The notes beneath the pieces were generated by a model, which was given only the letters and a program-made list of their open reading frames with translations, searched no databases and was not told where the DNA came from. DNA of 50,416 nucleotides from the NCBI GenBank assembly GCA_020026415.1, contig JAHHQL010000013.1, forward strand, positions 1 through 50,416, read 5' to 3'. A program made the position numbers and the translations under genes. This stretch comes from Alistipes sp. Its GTDB lineage: Bacteria; Bacteroidota; Bacteroidia; Bacteroidales; Rikenellaceae. Positions 33,899-42,115 of the stretch are shown one piece after another. Numbering within the stretch: the first letter of the stretch is position 1; each line of letters starts with the position of its first letter.

Positions 33899-34069
33899 CT
33901 AATTTTAGTGAATTTATGACATACTTTAATAATTTCTTAACATCAGAAGGACTTTCAACAAGACTGTCCCGTTTTGCAAAAAGTCGGTCGGAATGATCCG
34001 TAACACCGATTTTGCACGACAAATCTTTCCTTCGGACAATTCTGTTTTTACATTTTCGCCCCGTGTCTG

Positions 34070-34270
34070 CTACATATAAAATTTAAGCAGTACGATACCC
34101 GCCAACGCCAACAGCGACATTGCAAGTCCCAACCTATTCAGGATCTTTGATTTGCGTCGTTTTTCTCCGAAGCGATTCATCCCGAAGGCATATCCGCAAA
34201 CAGACATTCCCAGAAGAAACAAAACAAAGAAATAAATCTCGATATATTCAATCTCATCCATAATTTCCAA
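34070..34270 (-). CDS. small two-helix membrane protein
   Basis: 66 residues (start MEIMDEIEY; the ATG at 34261 is also possible). Two hydrophobic segments (about 13-29 and 48-64) flank a basic loop (RFGEKRRKSKILNR), giving an N-out or N-in hairpin topology. The amphipathic pattern and the positive-inside charge make a real gene more likely than chance. No family is recognised and no partner is evident. It could be a transporter-associated or toxin-like small protein, but nothing in the sequence shows this. Confidence 0.5.
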   Translation of the reverse strand: MEIMDEIEYIEIYFFVLFLLGMSVCGYAFGMNRFGEKRRKSKILNRLGLAMSLLALAGIVLLKFYM

Positions 34271-34453
34271 TTCAAAAAAGGTTTATGTAACTTATCCTCC
34301 GCACCCTCAAAATGCTTCTCGCGCAAATCATGCGACATCCTATCTTCGACAAAAGTATTCCCGAACCTCAGAAAAATCGTTGCACAGGTACTCTTTATTT
34401 TCCCTCATCTCAAAATTCACGGCAAAATCCGCCCGGACATACACTTATTTTTA

Positions 34454-34461
34454 TATTTTTG
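34454..34461 (+). promoter_or_regulatory. -7 element for the WYL-regulator gene
   Basis: TATTTTTG, 23 bp before the ATG at 34485. No clear -33 element. Its position inside the longer open frame supports the downstream ATG as the start. Confidence 0.4.
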
Positions 34462-34484
34462 ATTCTTCTAAAACAAAGACACTT

Positions 34485-35390
34485 ATGGCTTCCAATATTT
34501 TTGCACGTTACATCTGGCTCATAGACCAACTTCGCAAATTCAAGCGATTGAATCTCAAAGAGATCAATGCGATATGGGTAAAGAGCGATCTGTGGGATGA
34601 AGGCGAAATCTCCGAACGCACCTTTCATAACCACCGCAAAGCCATCGAGGAAATTTTCGATGTGGAAATCAAATGCGACCCCAAAGACAATTACCGATAC
34701 TACATTGCCGATCTGGAATACTTGGAAAAAGACTCGTTGCGTTGTTGGGTACTCAATTCGTTCGCCACGCTCAATGAGATCCGAGCCGACAAATCGCTCC
34801 GCAAACGCATCCGATACGAGGACATCCCCTCCGGCCACAACCATCTGTCCGACATTCTGACTGCCATGCGCATGAACCTCTCGATCAAGTTCATCCATCG
34901 GGGATTTCACAATACCGAATCCCGCGAGATTCTGTTGCACCCCTACTGTGTAAGTGTCTATGCCCGCCGTTGGTATGTGATCGGACTGAGTGCGACTCAC
35001 GGCATGCTGCGCACCTTCGCCTTCGACCGTATTCGAAAGTTGGAACTGACCAAAACGTCCTTCACCATGCCCGAAGATTTCTCGATCGAACACTACTTTG
35101 AGGGGTGTTGCGGCATCCTCGTACAGAAGGATATTCCCATCGAGCGAGTGGTGATTGACGTATTCTCCAATGCCCGCGACTATGTTGCCACCCTGCCGCT
35201 GCACAAATCACAACGGGAAATCGCCCGTAACGAAGAGTTTACGACCTACGAATATCGGGTTCGTCCCGATTTCAACTTCATTCAGCGCATTTTGGAGCAG
35301 GCCGACATGTCGGTCGTCCGCGAACCGAAAGTATTATGCGATCAGATCCGAAAAATAGCGGAGCATCTGACGCAACTCTACGAAGAATAG
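34485..35390 (+). CDS. WYL-domain transcriptional regulator
   Basis: 301 residues from the ATG at 34485 (MASNIFARYIWLIDQLRKF); the open frame back to 34380 covers a promoter element and has no plausible N-terminus. An N-terminal winged helix (about 1-75, EGEISERTFHNHRKAIEEIFDVEI) is followed by the WYL domain (about 125-215, with the family's HPYCVSVYARRWYVIGLS and RTFAFDRIRKLELT) and the C-terminal WCX-like extension. WYL proteins sense ligands, often nucleic acids or nucleotides, and in many bacteria control defence or stress genes. The canonical W-Y-L triad reads R-W-Y-V here. No defence gene is adjacent; the gene borders a repeat-rich, gene-poor segment. Confidence 0.88.
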   Translation: MASNIFARYIWLIDQLRKFKRLNLKEINAIWVKSDLWDEGEISERTFHNHRKAIEEIFDVEIKCDPKDNYRYYIADLEYLEKDSLRCWVLNSFATLNEIRADKSLRKRIRYEDIPSGHNHLSDILTAMRMNLSIKFIHRGFHNTESREILLHPYCVSVYARRWYVIGLSATHGMLRTFAFDRIRKLELTKTSFTMPEDFSIEHYFEGCCGILVQKDIPIERVVIDVFSNARDYVATLPLHKSQREIARNEEFTTYEYRVRPDFNFIQRILEQADMSVVREPKVLCDQIRKIAEHLTQLYEE

Positions 35391-35565
35391 GGTCTCGCAA
35401 AAAGACAAAATTTAAGGCGGATGTGTCGTTGAACCCCTTTCCGCCCACCTTGTGTTCCAATCCCTGCTTGGTTATCGGAATACCGGTTTTCTTGCCGACC
35501 TTTTGCGTAAATCCCGTAATGTCCACGACCCGTTTCCACGAAAAAGACAATCCCTGAATTTTCAT
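35278..35565 (-). pseudogene. small Bacteroidales-type protein, probably damaged at its 3' end
   Basis: A minus-strand frame begins MKIQGLSFSWKRVVDITGF and continues KVGKKTGIPITKQGLEHKVG. From memory this resembles a small (about 50-70 residue) Bacteroidales protein family of the pattern FSFSWKRxLGIxxxK...TGIPxTKxGxxRKxG, whose function is unknown to me. After residue 45 the frame drifts into unrelated sequence and overlaps the 3' end of the WYL gene by 113 bp, so the original end seems lost by frameshift or rearrangement. A -7-like TAGATTTG lies only 4 bp upstream of the ATG, too near to be its normal promoter. Confidence 0.35.
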
Positions 35566-35755
35566 AGTTCAAATCTATTGGTTTTTCAAAAGAAATGGCT
35601 ACCGAAAAGAAGAAAGCGCGACCCCGTTTATTTATATCATTGATAGGTTCTGGACAACCTTTGTCGAATATAGAATAAACAGTTCGCGCCCTTGACCGAT
35701 ACGATGCAAAGAAATACACCGTATAAAAGATCAACGGGACACGTCCATTTTTTAC

Positions 35756-35816
35756 TCCTTCGACATTTCAGAACTGTCCAGATTCATCAACGAGGAACAA
35801 AAAGCGAAACGCTTCC
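35756..35816 (-). repeat. leader-like repeat, copy A
   Basis: About 60 bp, roughly 92% identical to copy C (36798-36859). Read on the minus strand it contains TGATGAATCTGGAC and GAAATGTCGAAGGAG. It begins about 30 bp downstream of a -7-like TATATTTG, so it would be the 5' part of a transcript. Confidence 0.75.
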
Positions 35817-35850
35817 CAAAATATATACACCAACGCCTGCGTCGGATGTA

Positions 35851-35858
35851 CAAATATA
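35851..35858 (-). promoter_or_regulatory. -7-like element upstream of copy A
   Basis: TATATTTG on the minus strand, about 35 bp before repeat copy A. No good -33 TTTG at the expected distance. Confidence 0.35.
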
Positions 35859-36121
35859 CACAAAATTTTGGAAACGAAATCCGTCTTTGGAATTTTTTAT
35901 TTCTCGTCGTTACAAAGATCACATTCGGGATCGGGAAGAATGTTTCCGACCTGCAATCCTTTTTTATGGAAAAAGTCTTATCTTTATATTGACAACATCT
36001 AAACACCATTGAGCATCATGCAGGTCATCAAGCCGGGATTTGCGCTTGCCTACTCCTATCCTCCTTCCTGACGGACGGTACTCCTTTAATGGCCATATAT
36101 GATGAAGTCGGCTCTAAAAAC

Positions 36122-36155
36122 GACGATAGCGGAAACATAAGTTTCCGCTATCGTC
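36122..36155. terminator. perfect 15-bp hairpin
   Basis: GACGATAGCGGAAAC (36122-36136) pairs fully with GTTTCCGCTATCGTC (36141-36155), loop ATAA. On the minus strand GTTTTT follows the hairpin, so it can end transcripts coming from the copy B side. No gene between copy B and the hairpin is evident. Confidence 0.6.
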
Positions 36156-36248
36156 TGCCCACGTCACAACATTAAAGAAGGAACAGTCCGTGTCGATAAA
36201 CGGATGCGACAGGTCTTTCGCACTTCCCGTTCACAGGACTTTCATTCC

Positions 36249-36294
36249 ATTCCTTCGGCATTCATGAACGGTCCAGATTCATCAATGAGGAACA
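36249..36294 (-). repeat. leader-like repeat, copy B
   Basis: A shorter, more diverged copy of the element at 35756-35816 and 36798-36859, sharing the core GTTCCTCATTGATGAATCTG read on the minus strand. It lacks the GAAGCG... outer part and has no clear promoter nearby. Confidence 0.65.
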
Positions 36295-36640
36295 GTAACT
36301 AACAACCCCGATCATTATGGGCACGCAATCGGGACCTACAAGAGAGAACTTCCCGACACGAACTGTTTTGTTTCGTAACGCAAAGATTTCGCCTTTATTC
36401 GGAAAAATCGTTTCCCACCTCGATTATTTTTGATATTTCCCCCAAAAAAGAGTACCAAAGCCCTCAAAATTGGCTCCATGCTCCATTTTTCCATCTTCTG
36501 CCGACACAAGTCTTGCCCTCCTCGTGCGTTTATTCACTATTCCGTCTTGTGTTCTTTCAAGTTCTGCCATAATCATTTAATTTATCGGTTAATATTGGGT
36601 CGTAATCCGCCCCGAAACAAGAACAGATCCAATCCGGAAT

Positions 36641-36799
36641 TTAACGATCAGAAAAAAGAAAGCGCAAAACCGTTTCACATTTCGCCCAAAGATCCTCTCC
36701 CGAAATCTTACCAGAATACCTCTGAAACAGTCCGCACCTCAAATCACCGCGCTCATAGAACACGAACACGGCAACATCAGGGACGACGCCCGTTTTCAT
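36641..36799 (-). CDS. possible 52-residue protein behind repeat copy C
   Basis: The ATG at 36799 lies at the inner edge of repeat copy C, preceded by AGGA (GAAGGA-ATG). It opens 52 codons to TAA (MKTGVVPDVAVFVFYERGD, ending ETVLRFLFSDR). A consensus promoter at 36889-36919 would give a leader of about 80 nt. The peptide has no recognised domain. The promoter, conserved leader and start together make it more than a random frame, but copies A and B have no equivalent ORF. Confidence 0.3.
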   Translation of the reverse strand: MKTGVVPDVAVFVFYERGDLRCGLFQRYSGKISGEDLWAKCETVLRFLFSDR

Positions 36800-36859
36800 T
36801 CCTTCGACATTTCAGAACGATCCAGATTCATCAATGAGGAACAAAAGCTAAACGCTTCC
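36798..36859 (-). repeat. leader-like repeat, copy C
   Basis: The best-preserved copy with A, about 60 bp, five differences including one indel. It starts about 23 bp downstream of the predicted start point of a consensus promoter and ends at the ATG of the 52-residue ORF. Confidence 0.75.
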
Positions 36860-36888
36860 AATATGTGCCCATAAAACTTATGGTTATA

Positions 36889-36919
36889 CAAATGTAACAA
36901 AACTTTCCACTTGAGCAAA
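36889..36919 (-). promoter_or_regulatory. consensus promoter upstream of copy C
   Basis: On the minus strand TTTG (36919-36916), 19 bp, TACATTTG (36896-36889), a full Bacteroidetes consensus. It points into repeat copy C. Confidence 0.6.
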
Positions 36920-36932
36920 ATTTCAAAACCCG

Positions 36933-36965
36933 AAAAAAGAGGGACGAATTTTAAATTCGTCCCTC
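36933..36965 (-). terminator. terminator of the repeat-lipoprotein operon
   Basis: GAGGGACGAAT (36939-36949) pairs with ATTCGTCCCTC (36955-36965), followed on the minus strand by TTTTTT. It ends the operon whose last gene stops at 36986. Confidence 0.88.
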
Positions 36966-36985
36966 CGACACATAACCATAATCCG

Positions 36986-39508
36986 TTACTGGTGATAAGG
37001 AGTACCCTTACCCTTCCATTCTGCCGTAAAGGTGGCTTTGCTGCCGCTCGAACCGCCCCAACCATACCAGTTTCCGTAATCAAGAACACTGAACGAAATC
37101 GTCCAATCGTCCCCCTCCTTCGTTACAAGAAGCGTACCTTTGTCGGTCGTACCGGTATAGTTCGACGGAGATGCAATCCCCATATTATTGAAGGCCAAGT
37201 ATTTGAAATCGAACAAAGCCTCGCCTTTCGTAATATCTATCTCGCCCTGTCCCACGCAACTCTTATTGATGGCGAGCACGGGAGTTGCCGATACATCATC
37301 AATACCGCCGGCAGCCGTGTACCGGTTCACAAAATAGAATACATAGGCATCCATTCGTGCACCCGACACATTGCTCTGGTAGTTGGGGTCTTCGCGTACC
37401 TGCAACTCGATGACAGTCTCATCTTTCGCAACATCTCCGTTCTCCTGAATAATCTTGAAATTCGGACGGAAAGGTTTTACGGGAGTAAGGTCAAATGCCT
37501 CCGCATCCGTAACCTTACCATACCACTCGGCATTGATCGAGAAGCCCTCGATCGAAGCCCGCAACAAAAAATAGACCATGCCTTTGCCGTCACTCCATGT
37601 ATTCAGCGTGCCGGTCATACCGCCCTTCGACGAATCGCAGGTTACATAATTCGTGTAGTCGAACAACTGAACTCTATAATCCTTCGACTCTTCCAAAACG
37701 ATCTCATTCTCAAGACTCGTCACGTTCACCTGAATGGCAAACCCCTCCTTCAGGCTGTTCACATCCGTCGGATTCTCTTTCGTACCGAAGGCAATGGCAT
37801 TCGTAATTTTGGTCGAATTTATGAAGACCGTCGAAAGCGCAACCTCCCGAACCGTCTTGTCGGGCAATTCGATCTTCAGATTATTTGCACTGTCGTAACC
37901 GACGGCGTAAACACCCGTCCAATCTGCACGCAGACGTCTGCCGTCGATCGTGGCATCCATACGGATCGTCACGCTCTTGTGCAGGTCGTTTTTCGAGATA
38001 TTCAAAGTACCCGCAATCTCCTTGGCAGACTCCGTTGCAAGATCACCACACACAATCTTTACTTCGGTATTGCCTGCAAGATCAATGTTGTTCGCATATC
38101 CTTTGGGAACTGAAATGCGAACGTATGCGGCATCGGCGATACTTTCGGGAGTTTCCACACCGCTCTTGTTGCAGAGGTAGAAATTGACCAGATTACCCGA
38201 TCTCCACTCTACGGCACTCGCAATCGTCTCGATCGTTCCGCGATCAATCTGCCACTGATTGTGCAGTTCCATCGGACGGATCTTCTCGACCGTGCCTTCA
38301 TAGGCGGCATTCATCTCGTTGCCGTCCTGAAGCAGGGCATAGATTTTCATCGTCAGTTTGCCGTCCTGAAGCAGGACGTTGATTTCTCTGTCGAGATACT
38401 GCGATCCTGCATTGAGCGTCATATCCTTGAACGAAATCTCGAACTGCCCCTTGAGCGCACCGTTTGCCTCGGCGACAGTAATCATCATGTAATCGTTCTC
38501 CTTGATAAGTTCCTCATAGGTCACCAGTCCCTTTCTCGGAGAGAGACAGATGTGATACATACCGTCTTCGGTCATCTCCCATACCACGGAATTAATGGCT
38601 GTCGATTCGTTGTTGAGTACGATTGCATTGTCGGCAGCCTCAGGACGCATGTGTCTGGCAGCACCCGAATACGAAGCCGTAAAGGCATCACCCTTTTCCG
38701 AAAGAGCCTCGACCTTCATGGCGAATTGAGCCGTTGCAGGGTCAAAACCGAAACGGACATCGAGTTTCGAGTAACCTGTCTTCAACGATTTCTCGTTAAG
38801 TTCGATATTGTCATACTTCAAGGTGAAGGCATCTTTCGACAGATCGAAATTCATCGGATTCTTCATCTCGATCGAAATCACGCGATTGTCGGCACTCTGT
38901 TCATCGGGAGCCACGAAGAACGTATAAACGCCCTCTGCATTACGCTTCCAAGCCGAATAGTTCAGAGCGAACTTTTCACCGTTTACATTCACCTCGTTCT
39001 CGGCAACTGCCGGCATCAGACGACGAGCCGCCCCGTCATATTTCACGGCCATCGATTCCTCGACACCGATCGTACGCACATCACCGTCGATGTTGAACGT
39101 ACCGGCTTGTGGATCGAGTTTCAGGCTGAGCATGACCGCGGTCTTTGCGTCAGCGGTTTTCTCGTTAATATCAAACGTCTTGTAGGTAAGTCTGAAAACA
39201 TCCTGTTTGACATCGAAACTGCCGATATTCTTTGTCTCGACCTTCATGCAGTCAGAGCCAAGTTCCGCAATTGAATTGACCCTCTCCTTCGGAGACAGAT
39301 ACACAACATATGCACCCTCGTTGTTGCGCTCCCATACGACCGATTTAATGTCGGTGATGTCGAGATTGTATCTCATCTGGTTTGCGAGTTCCGGCAACAA
39401 ATCCTCCGGCCGCACACCATCGTCACCATCCGAGCAGGAGGTCATACCTCCTGTCAAGACAGCGACGGCAACTGCCATCTTTGTCCAAATATCAAGAATC
39501 CTTTTCAT
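36986..39508 (-). CDS. lipoprotein of six tandem ~125-residue repeats
   Basis: 840 residues. The signal and lipobox (LTGGMTSCSDG) mark an outer-membrane lipoprotein. The rest is tandem beta-rich repeats, each closing with an aromatic-G strand: YDGAARRLMP (about 163), YSGAARHMRP (286), YEGTVEKIRP (409), WTGVYAVG (536), WYGKVTDA (666) and WKGKGTPYHQ at the end. The first five repeats are 123-130 residues, the last about 170. Recurrent pieces such as VVWERNNEGAYVVYLSP, AWKRNAEGVYTFFVAP and VVWEMTEDGMYHICLSP confirm the periodicity. No catalytic motif is visible; binding or scaffold function is likely. It follows the BACON lipoprotein gene by 8 bp, so the two are co-expressed. Confidence 0.78.
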   Translation of the reverse strand: MKRILDIWTKMAVAVAVLTGGMTSCSDGDDGVRPEDLLPELANQMRYNLDITDIKSVVWERNNEGAYVVYLSPKERVNSIAELGSDCMKVETKNIGSFDVKQDVFRLTYKTFDINEKTADAKTAVMLSLKLDPQAGTFNIDGDVRTIGVEESMAVKYDGAARRLMPAVAENEVNVNGEKFALNYSAWKRNAEGVYTFFVAPDEQSADNRVISIEMKNPMNFDLSKDAFTLKYDNIELNEKSLKTGYSKLDVRFGFDPATAQFAMKVEALSEKGDAFTASYSGAARHMRPEAADNAIVLNNESTAINSVVWEMTEDGMYHICLSPRKGLVTYEELIKENDYMMITVAEANGALKGQFEISFKDMTLNAGSQYLDREINVLLQDGKLTMKIYALLQDGNEMNAAYEGTVEKIRPMELHNQWQIDRGTIETIASAVEWRSGNLVNFYLCNKSGVETPESIADAAYVRISVPKGYANNIDLAGNTEVKIVCGDLATESAKEIAGTLNISKNDLHKSVTIRMDATIDGRRLRADWTGVYAVGYDSANNLKIELPDKTVREVALSTVFINSTKITNAIAFGTKENPTDVNSLKEGFAIQVNVTSLENEIVLEESKDYRVQLFDYTNYVTCDSSKGGMTGTLNTWSDGKGMVYFLLRASIEGFSINAEWYGKVTDAEAFDLTPVKPFRPNFKIIQENGDVAKDETVIELQVREDPNYQSNVSGARMDAYVFYFVNRYTAAGGIDDVSATPVLAINKSCVGQGEIDITKGEALFDFKYLAFNNMGIASPSNYTGTTDKGTLLVTKEGDDWTISFSVLDYGNWYGWGGSSGSKATFTAEWKGKGTPYHQ

Positions 39509-39516
39509 ATCACTTT

Positions 39517-41808
39517 TTATTTGTCCGCTTTAAAAAATCTTTTTGCCAATTGTGCTTTGACCAGCCCGGAAGCCGAACGTACTGCCTTGCAAGACATGAC
39601 GCGAGTCGGCTCCTCCGTAGGAACGATCACCGACGTACCCTCTTCTACGGGACTTTCGTCTTGAGCATTGATCACCTGACCTTCCCAAGTACCGCGAACG
39701 TGCATCTTACGTACGCAAACCATATCAATCGTGAACTTGAAGCAGTTGTCACCCTTCGCAGATTTTTCCACGATAATCGTACCGTCGTAAGCGGCAGCGT
39801 GACCGTCAAGGAACATGTCGTAAGGTCTCGTAACATCGTAATGCAACCACCCGGTAGCCATATATTCGCCATCCCAGATATAACCACGGATTGCGGCACC
39901 CGGACGCATCGAAGCGGGGAATCGGTCGGTGGTGATTTCATAGGTACCCGGAGCAAGTTTGCCGGCATCCTGCTTCTCCATGACCAGATCCATCGTGAAG
40001 GTATCACCCGTCTTGAGGGTCTCATCCTTATCCCAACCGCTACGCGAACCGATATCGATACGATTGTGCGTCAGGATCGTACCGTCGGCATCCTCGACAT
40101 CGCCCAGCGGGAACATACGTGCACGGGTGATATTCGAAAGATCCATATCGTGGTCGTTGGTCAGGGTCGAAGTACCGTCGTCCTTATTCTCGTCGTTCGA
40201 AGCGTCCTGAATCTCGACAACGCCACTGTACGCACCGGTAATCTTGTTTCCGCGGTTGCTCACCAAATTATACTTGATGGTGTAACCCGTCGTAGCCTGC
40301 TCGATAATGATCTCACCGCCCTGTGCAAATTCGAACGACCCCATCTGCGAACCGTCATCACACTGGACATAAGTTCCAAAAGGAATTACACTGCCCATAT
40401 TGTTGATCTCGACACCGGGCATCCATGACATCTTCGCAAAGTTCGTCGCAACCTTATAAGTTCCGGGAACGAGACTGATCAGATTGGTCTGCGGGAAGAG
40501 TTGGGTAAATACACACATCGAGAAGGCCATACCGCCCTGCCCCTTGGAATTGTCGTCGGCGTAGGTCTTATCCATGATATTAACGACCATCATACCTGTA
40601 TCCGACTGCAACAGGTTCCCGAAGTAAACGCCGATTGCCGAGTAACCGTTGATCTCGACATCGCGACCGATCGGAGGCAGAGCACCGCCACCGCCCTGCT
40701 GCGCAGCATCTTTGAATATGATCTCGCCGCCAAACTCAACGGGAACGATCTCTCCCGACTTCGAAGTGTAAGAAGTGGTGATGCGGTATATTCCCTCCTT
40801 ACGCTCTATAACGACCTCGTCGGCCAATTGCAGCAACTCTTCGCTACCGCTTGCGGCCAGATACTTCATAAACGTATAGTTCGTACCGTAGGTCTTATCC
40901 TGAGAGTCGGCAGATGCCCTATAAGTACCATCGGGAAGAATGCCCTTCTCGGCAGCCACGGCATAAAGATCCAGAGCAATCATATAGCCCGGCTCCTTCA
41001 TGGTGATCTGACCGCTCTGTTGATCCATATCGCAGGGAACAGAGGTCATGACCACATAATAATTCGTGATCGTATTGTCCGTCTGCTGGAAAATGGCCAT
41101 CGGCACCCGAGTCATTACAACAGGTTCACCCGTAGCGGCAGCCGCCTGCCTTACGGTAAGGGTCACGGAAGCAGCCGAAGGATATTTGATCGTGATCTTG
41201 CCCTCACGAACCGTACCCGTGTCGTTCTTCTGTACAATAAACGACAATTTGTTGTCAGCCATGCGACAAGTAAAGTCTCCGACCCAACTATCGGCAATTT
41301 CTGCCGTAAGGATTGCATCCTTCTGCGGGTTGGTGATCTCAAAGCCCAACTCGGTAACGCCACCGGCAGCCGAAACCTCGACCATATCGCTATCCAGCAC
41401 GATGGTCGATTGGCTCAATCCCAACTGAATTACTTTAAATGTAAGATCTTTTGCCTGAGGATACGAAACGGTCACCTGCGTTTCGCGCGAATCCTGAGCC
41501 TCGTTCCGCATCAGGTCGAGGAGTACCTTGCCCTCCGTACCATTCACTTCCGTGCAGATACTTTTAACCCAATCGGCAGCAGCAGTTGCTCGTGCCTCGC
41601 TTCCCTTGACGGGATTTTCAATTTGAAAACTGATTACAGCCGATCCCCCCGACTGCCCTACGGTTTGTTCCGTCGAATCCGTTTTCAAGACAGGAGCATG
41701 TCCGACAATGGAATCGTCATCGTCATCGCAGCCCGCAACAACCAATGAAAGCACTACGGCCATCATACTCCATAAGGAGATTTTCAATTTTGAAAAATTT
41801 GTTTCCAT
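39517..41808 (-). CDS. BACON-domain lipoprotein with three GTY repeats
   Basis: 763 residues from the ATG at 41808; the frame's earlier codon (41817) is TTG. The lipobox is VVAGC followed by a poly-Asp stretch. Two BACON-like domains follow (about 28-115 and 118-205, each G-G-x-x-x-x-F-x-I-x-N-P start and V-T-V-R/K-Q end: VTELGFEITNPQ, VTLTVRQ). BACON domains bind carbohydrate or mucin in Bacteroidetes. Three larger repeats then begin LPDGTYRASAD (about 291), LVPGTYKVATN (446) and LAPGTYEITTD (621), each ending in an aromatic-G-x-V strand like the repeats of the next gene. The pair looks like a two-component surface complex of unknown ligand. Confidence 0.8.
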   Translation of the reverse strand: METNFSKLKISLWSMMAVVLSLVVAGCDDDDDSIVGHAPVLKTDSTEQTVGQSGGSAVISFQIENPVKGSEARATAAADWVKSICTEVNGTEGKVLLDLMRNEAQDSRETQVTVSYPQAKDLTFKVIQLGLSQSTIVLDSDMVEVSAAGGVTELGFEITNPQKDAILTAEIADSWVGDFTCRMADNKLSFIVQKNDTGTVREGKITIKYPSAASVTLTVRQAAAATGEPVVMTRVPMAIFQQTDNTITNYYVVMTSVPCDMDQQSGQITMKEPGYMIALDLYAVAAEKGILPDGTYRASADSQDKTYGTNYTFMKYLAASGSEELLQLADEVVIERKEGIYRITTSYTSKSGEIVPVEFGGEIIFKDAAQQGGGGALPPIGRDVEINGYSAIGVYFGNLLQSDTGMMVVNIMDKTYADDNSKGQGGMAFSMCVFTQLFPQTNLISLVPGTYKVATNFAKMSWMPGVEINNMGSVIPFGTYVQCDDGSQMGSFEFAQGGEIIIEQATTGYTIKYNLVSNRGNKITGAYSGVVEIQDASNDENKDDGTSTLTNDHDMDLSNITRARMFPLGDVEDADGTILTHNRIDIGSRSGWDKDETLKTGDTFTMDLVMEKQDAGKLAPGTYEITTDRFPASMRPGAAIRGYIWDGEYMATGWLHYDVTRPYDMFLDGHAAAYDGTIIVEKSAKGDNCFKFTIDMVCVRKMHVRGTWEGQVINAQDESPVEEGTSVIVPTEEPTRVMSCKAVRSASGLVKAQLAKRFFKADK

Positions 41809-41865
41809 GACAAACAATTTAGGTTTTTATTATGTTTACACTATACTGTTAATCAATTTTATTTA

Positions 41866-41873
41866 CAAATATA
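41866..41873 (-). promoter_or_regulatory. -7 element for the repeat-lipoprotein operon
   Basis: TATATTTG on the minus strand, about 58 bp upstream of the BACON-protein ATG. No clean -33 TTTG. The rest of the AT-rich gap 41818-42043 shows nothing else. Confidence 0.4.
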
Positions 41874-42043
41874 GATTTTTTTATCTTATAAATTCATAAA
41901 AAAGACTTTTATTTTTACCTCAAAATAGCAAAAAAGCAACTTAAAAACAAAATAATTTACTTGATTTGCGAAAGGAAACAGAAAAACATACAAACACAGA
42001 GATGCCGTCACGAAGAATCTATAAGGATCGAATTTCTGATAAT

Positions 42044-42084
42044 AAAAAAAAGACATCCCAAAGCCTTATCTGGCTTCGGATGTC
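42044..42084 (-). terminator. terminator of the GLPGLI/TonB/two-component operon
   Basis: GACATCC (42052-42058) and AAGCC pair with GGCTT and GGATGTC (42072-42084) across a single-base bulge, followed on the minus strand by a run of eight T. It lies 31 bp after the response-regulator stop. Confidence 0.85.
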
Positions 42085-42115
42085 ATATTCTTGATGCGGT
42101 AATCGGATTGGAAAT

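Larger units (their letters stand above)
35566..36640. other. gene-poor region with degenerate repeated leaders
   Basis: Beyond the repeat copies, promoter-like elements and hairpin listed separately, I see no convincing gene. Open frames here (for example + strand 35692-36012) have no domain character. The whole 35.4-36.9 kb block looks like decayed accessory DNA. Confidence 0.45.

Noticed and set aside
36006..36072. 17-codon plus-strand ORF (MQVIKPGFALAYSYPPS) as a leader peptide
   Set aside because: No downstream gene to regulate and only an imperfect promoter upstream.
36430..36837. 135-codon plus-strand open frame
   Set aside because: Composition is erratic (many Arg, His, Pro and Ser), there is no domain pattern, and its end is antisense to the repeated leader.
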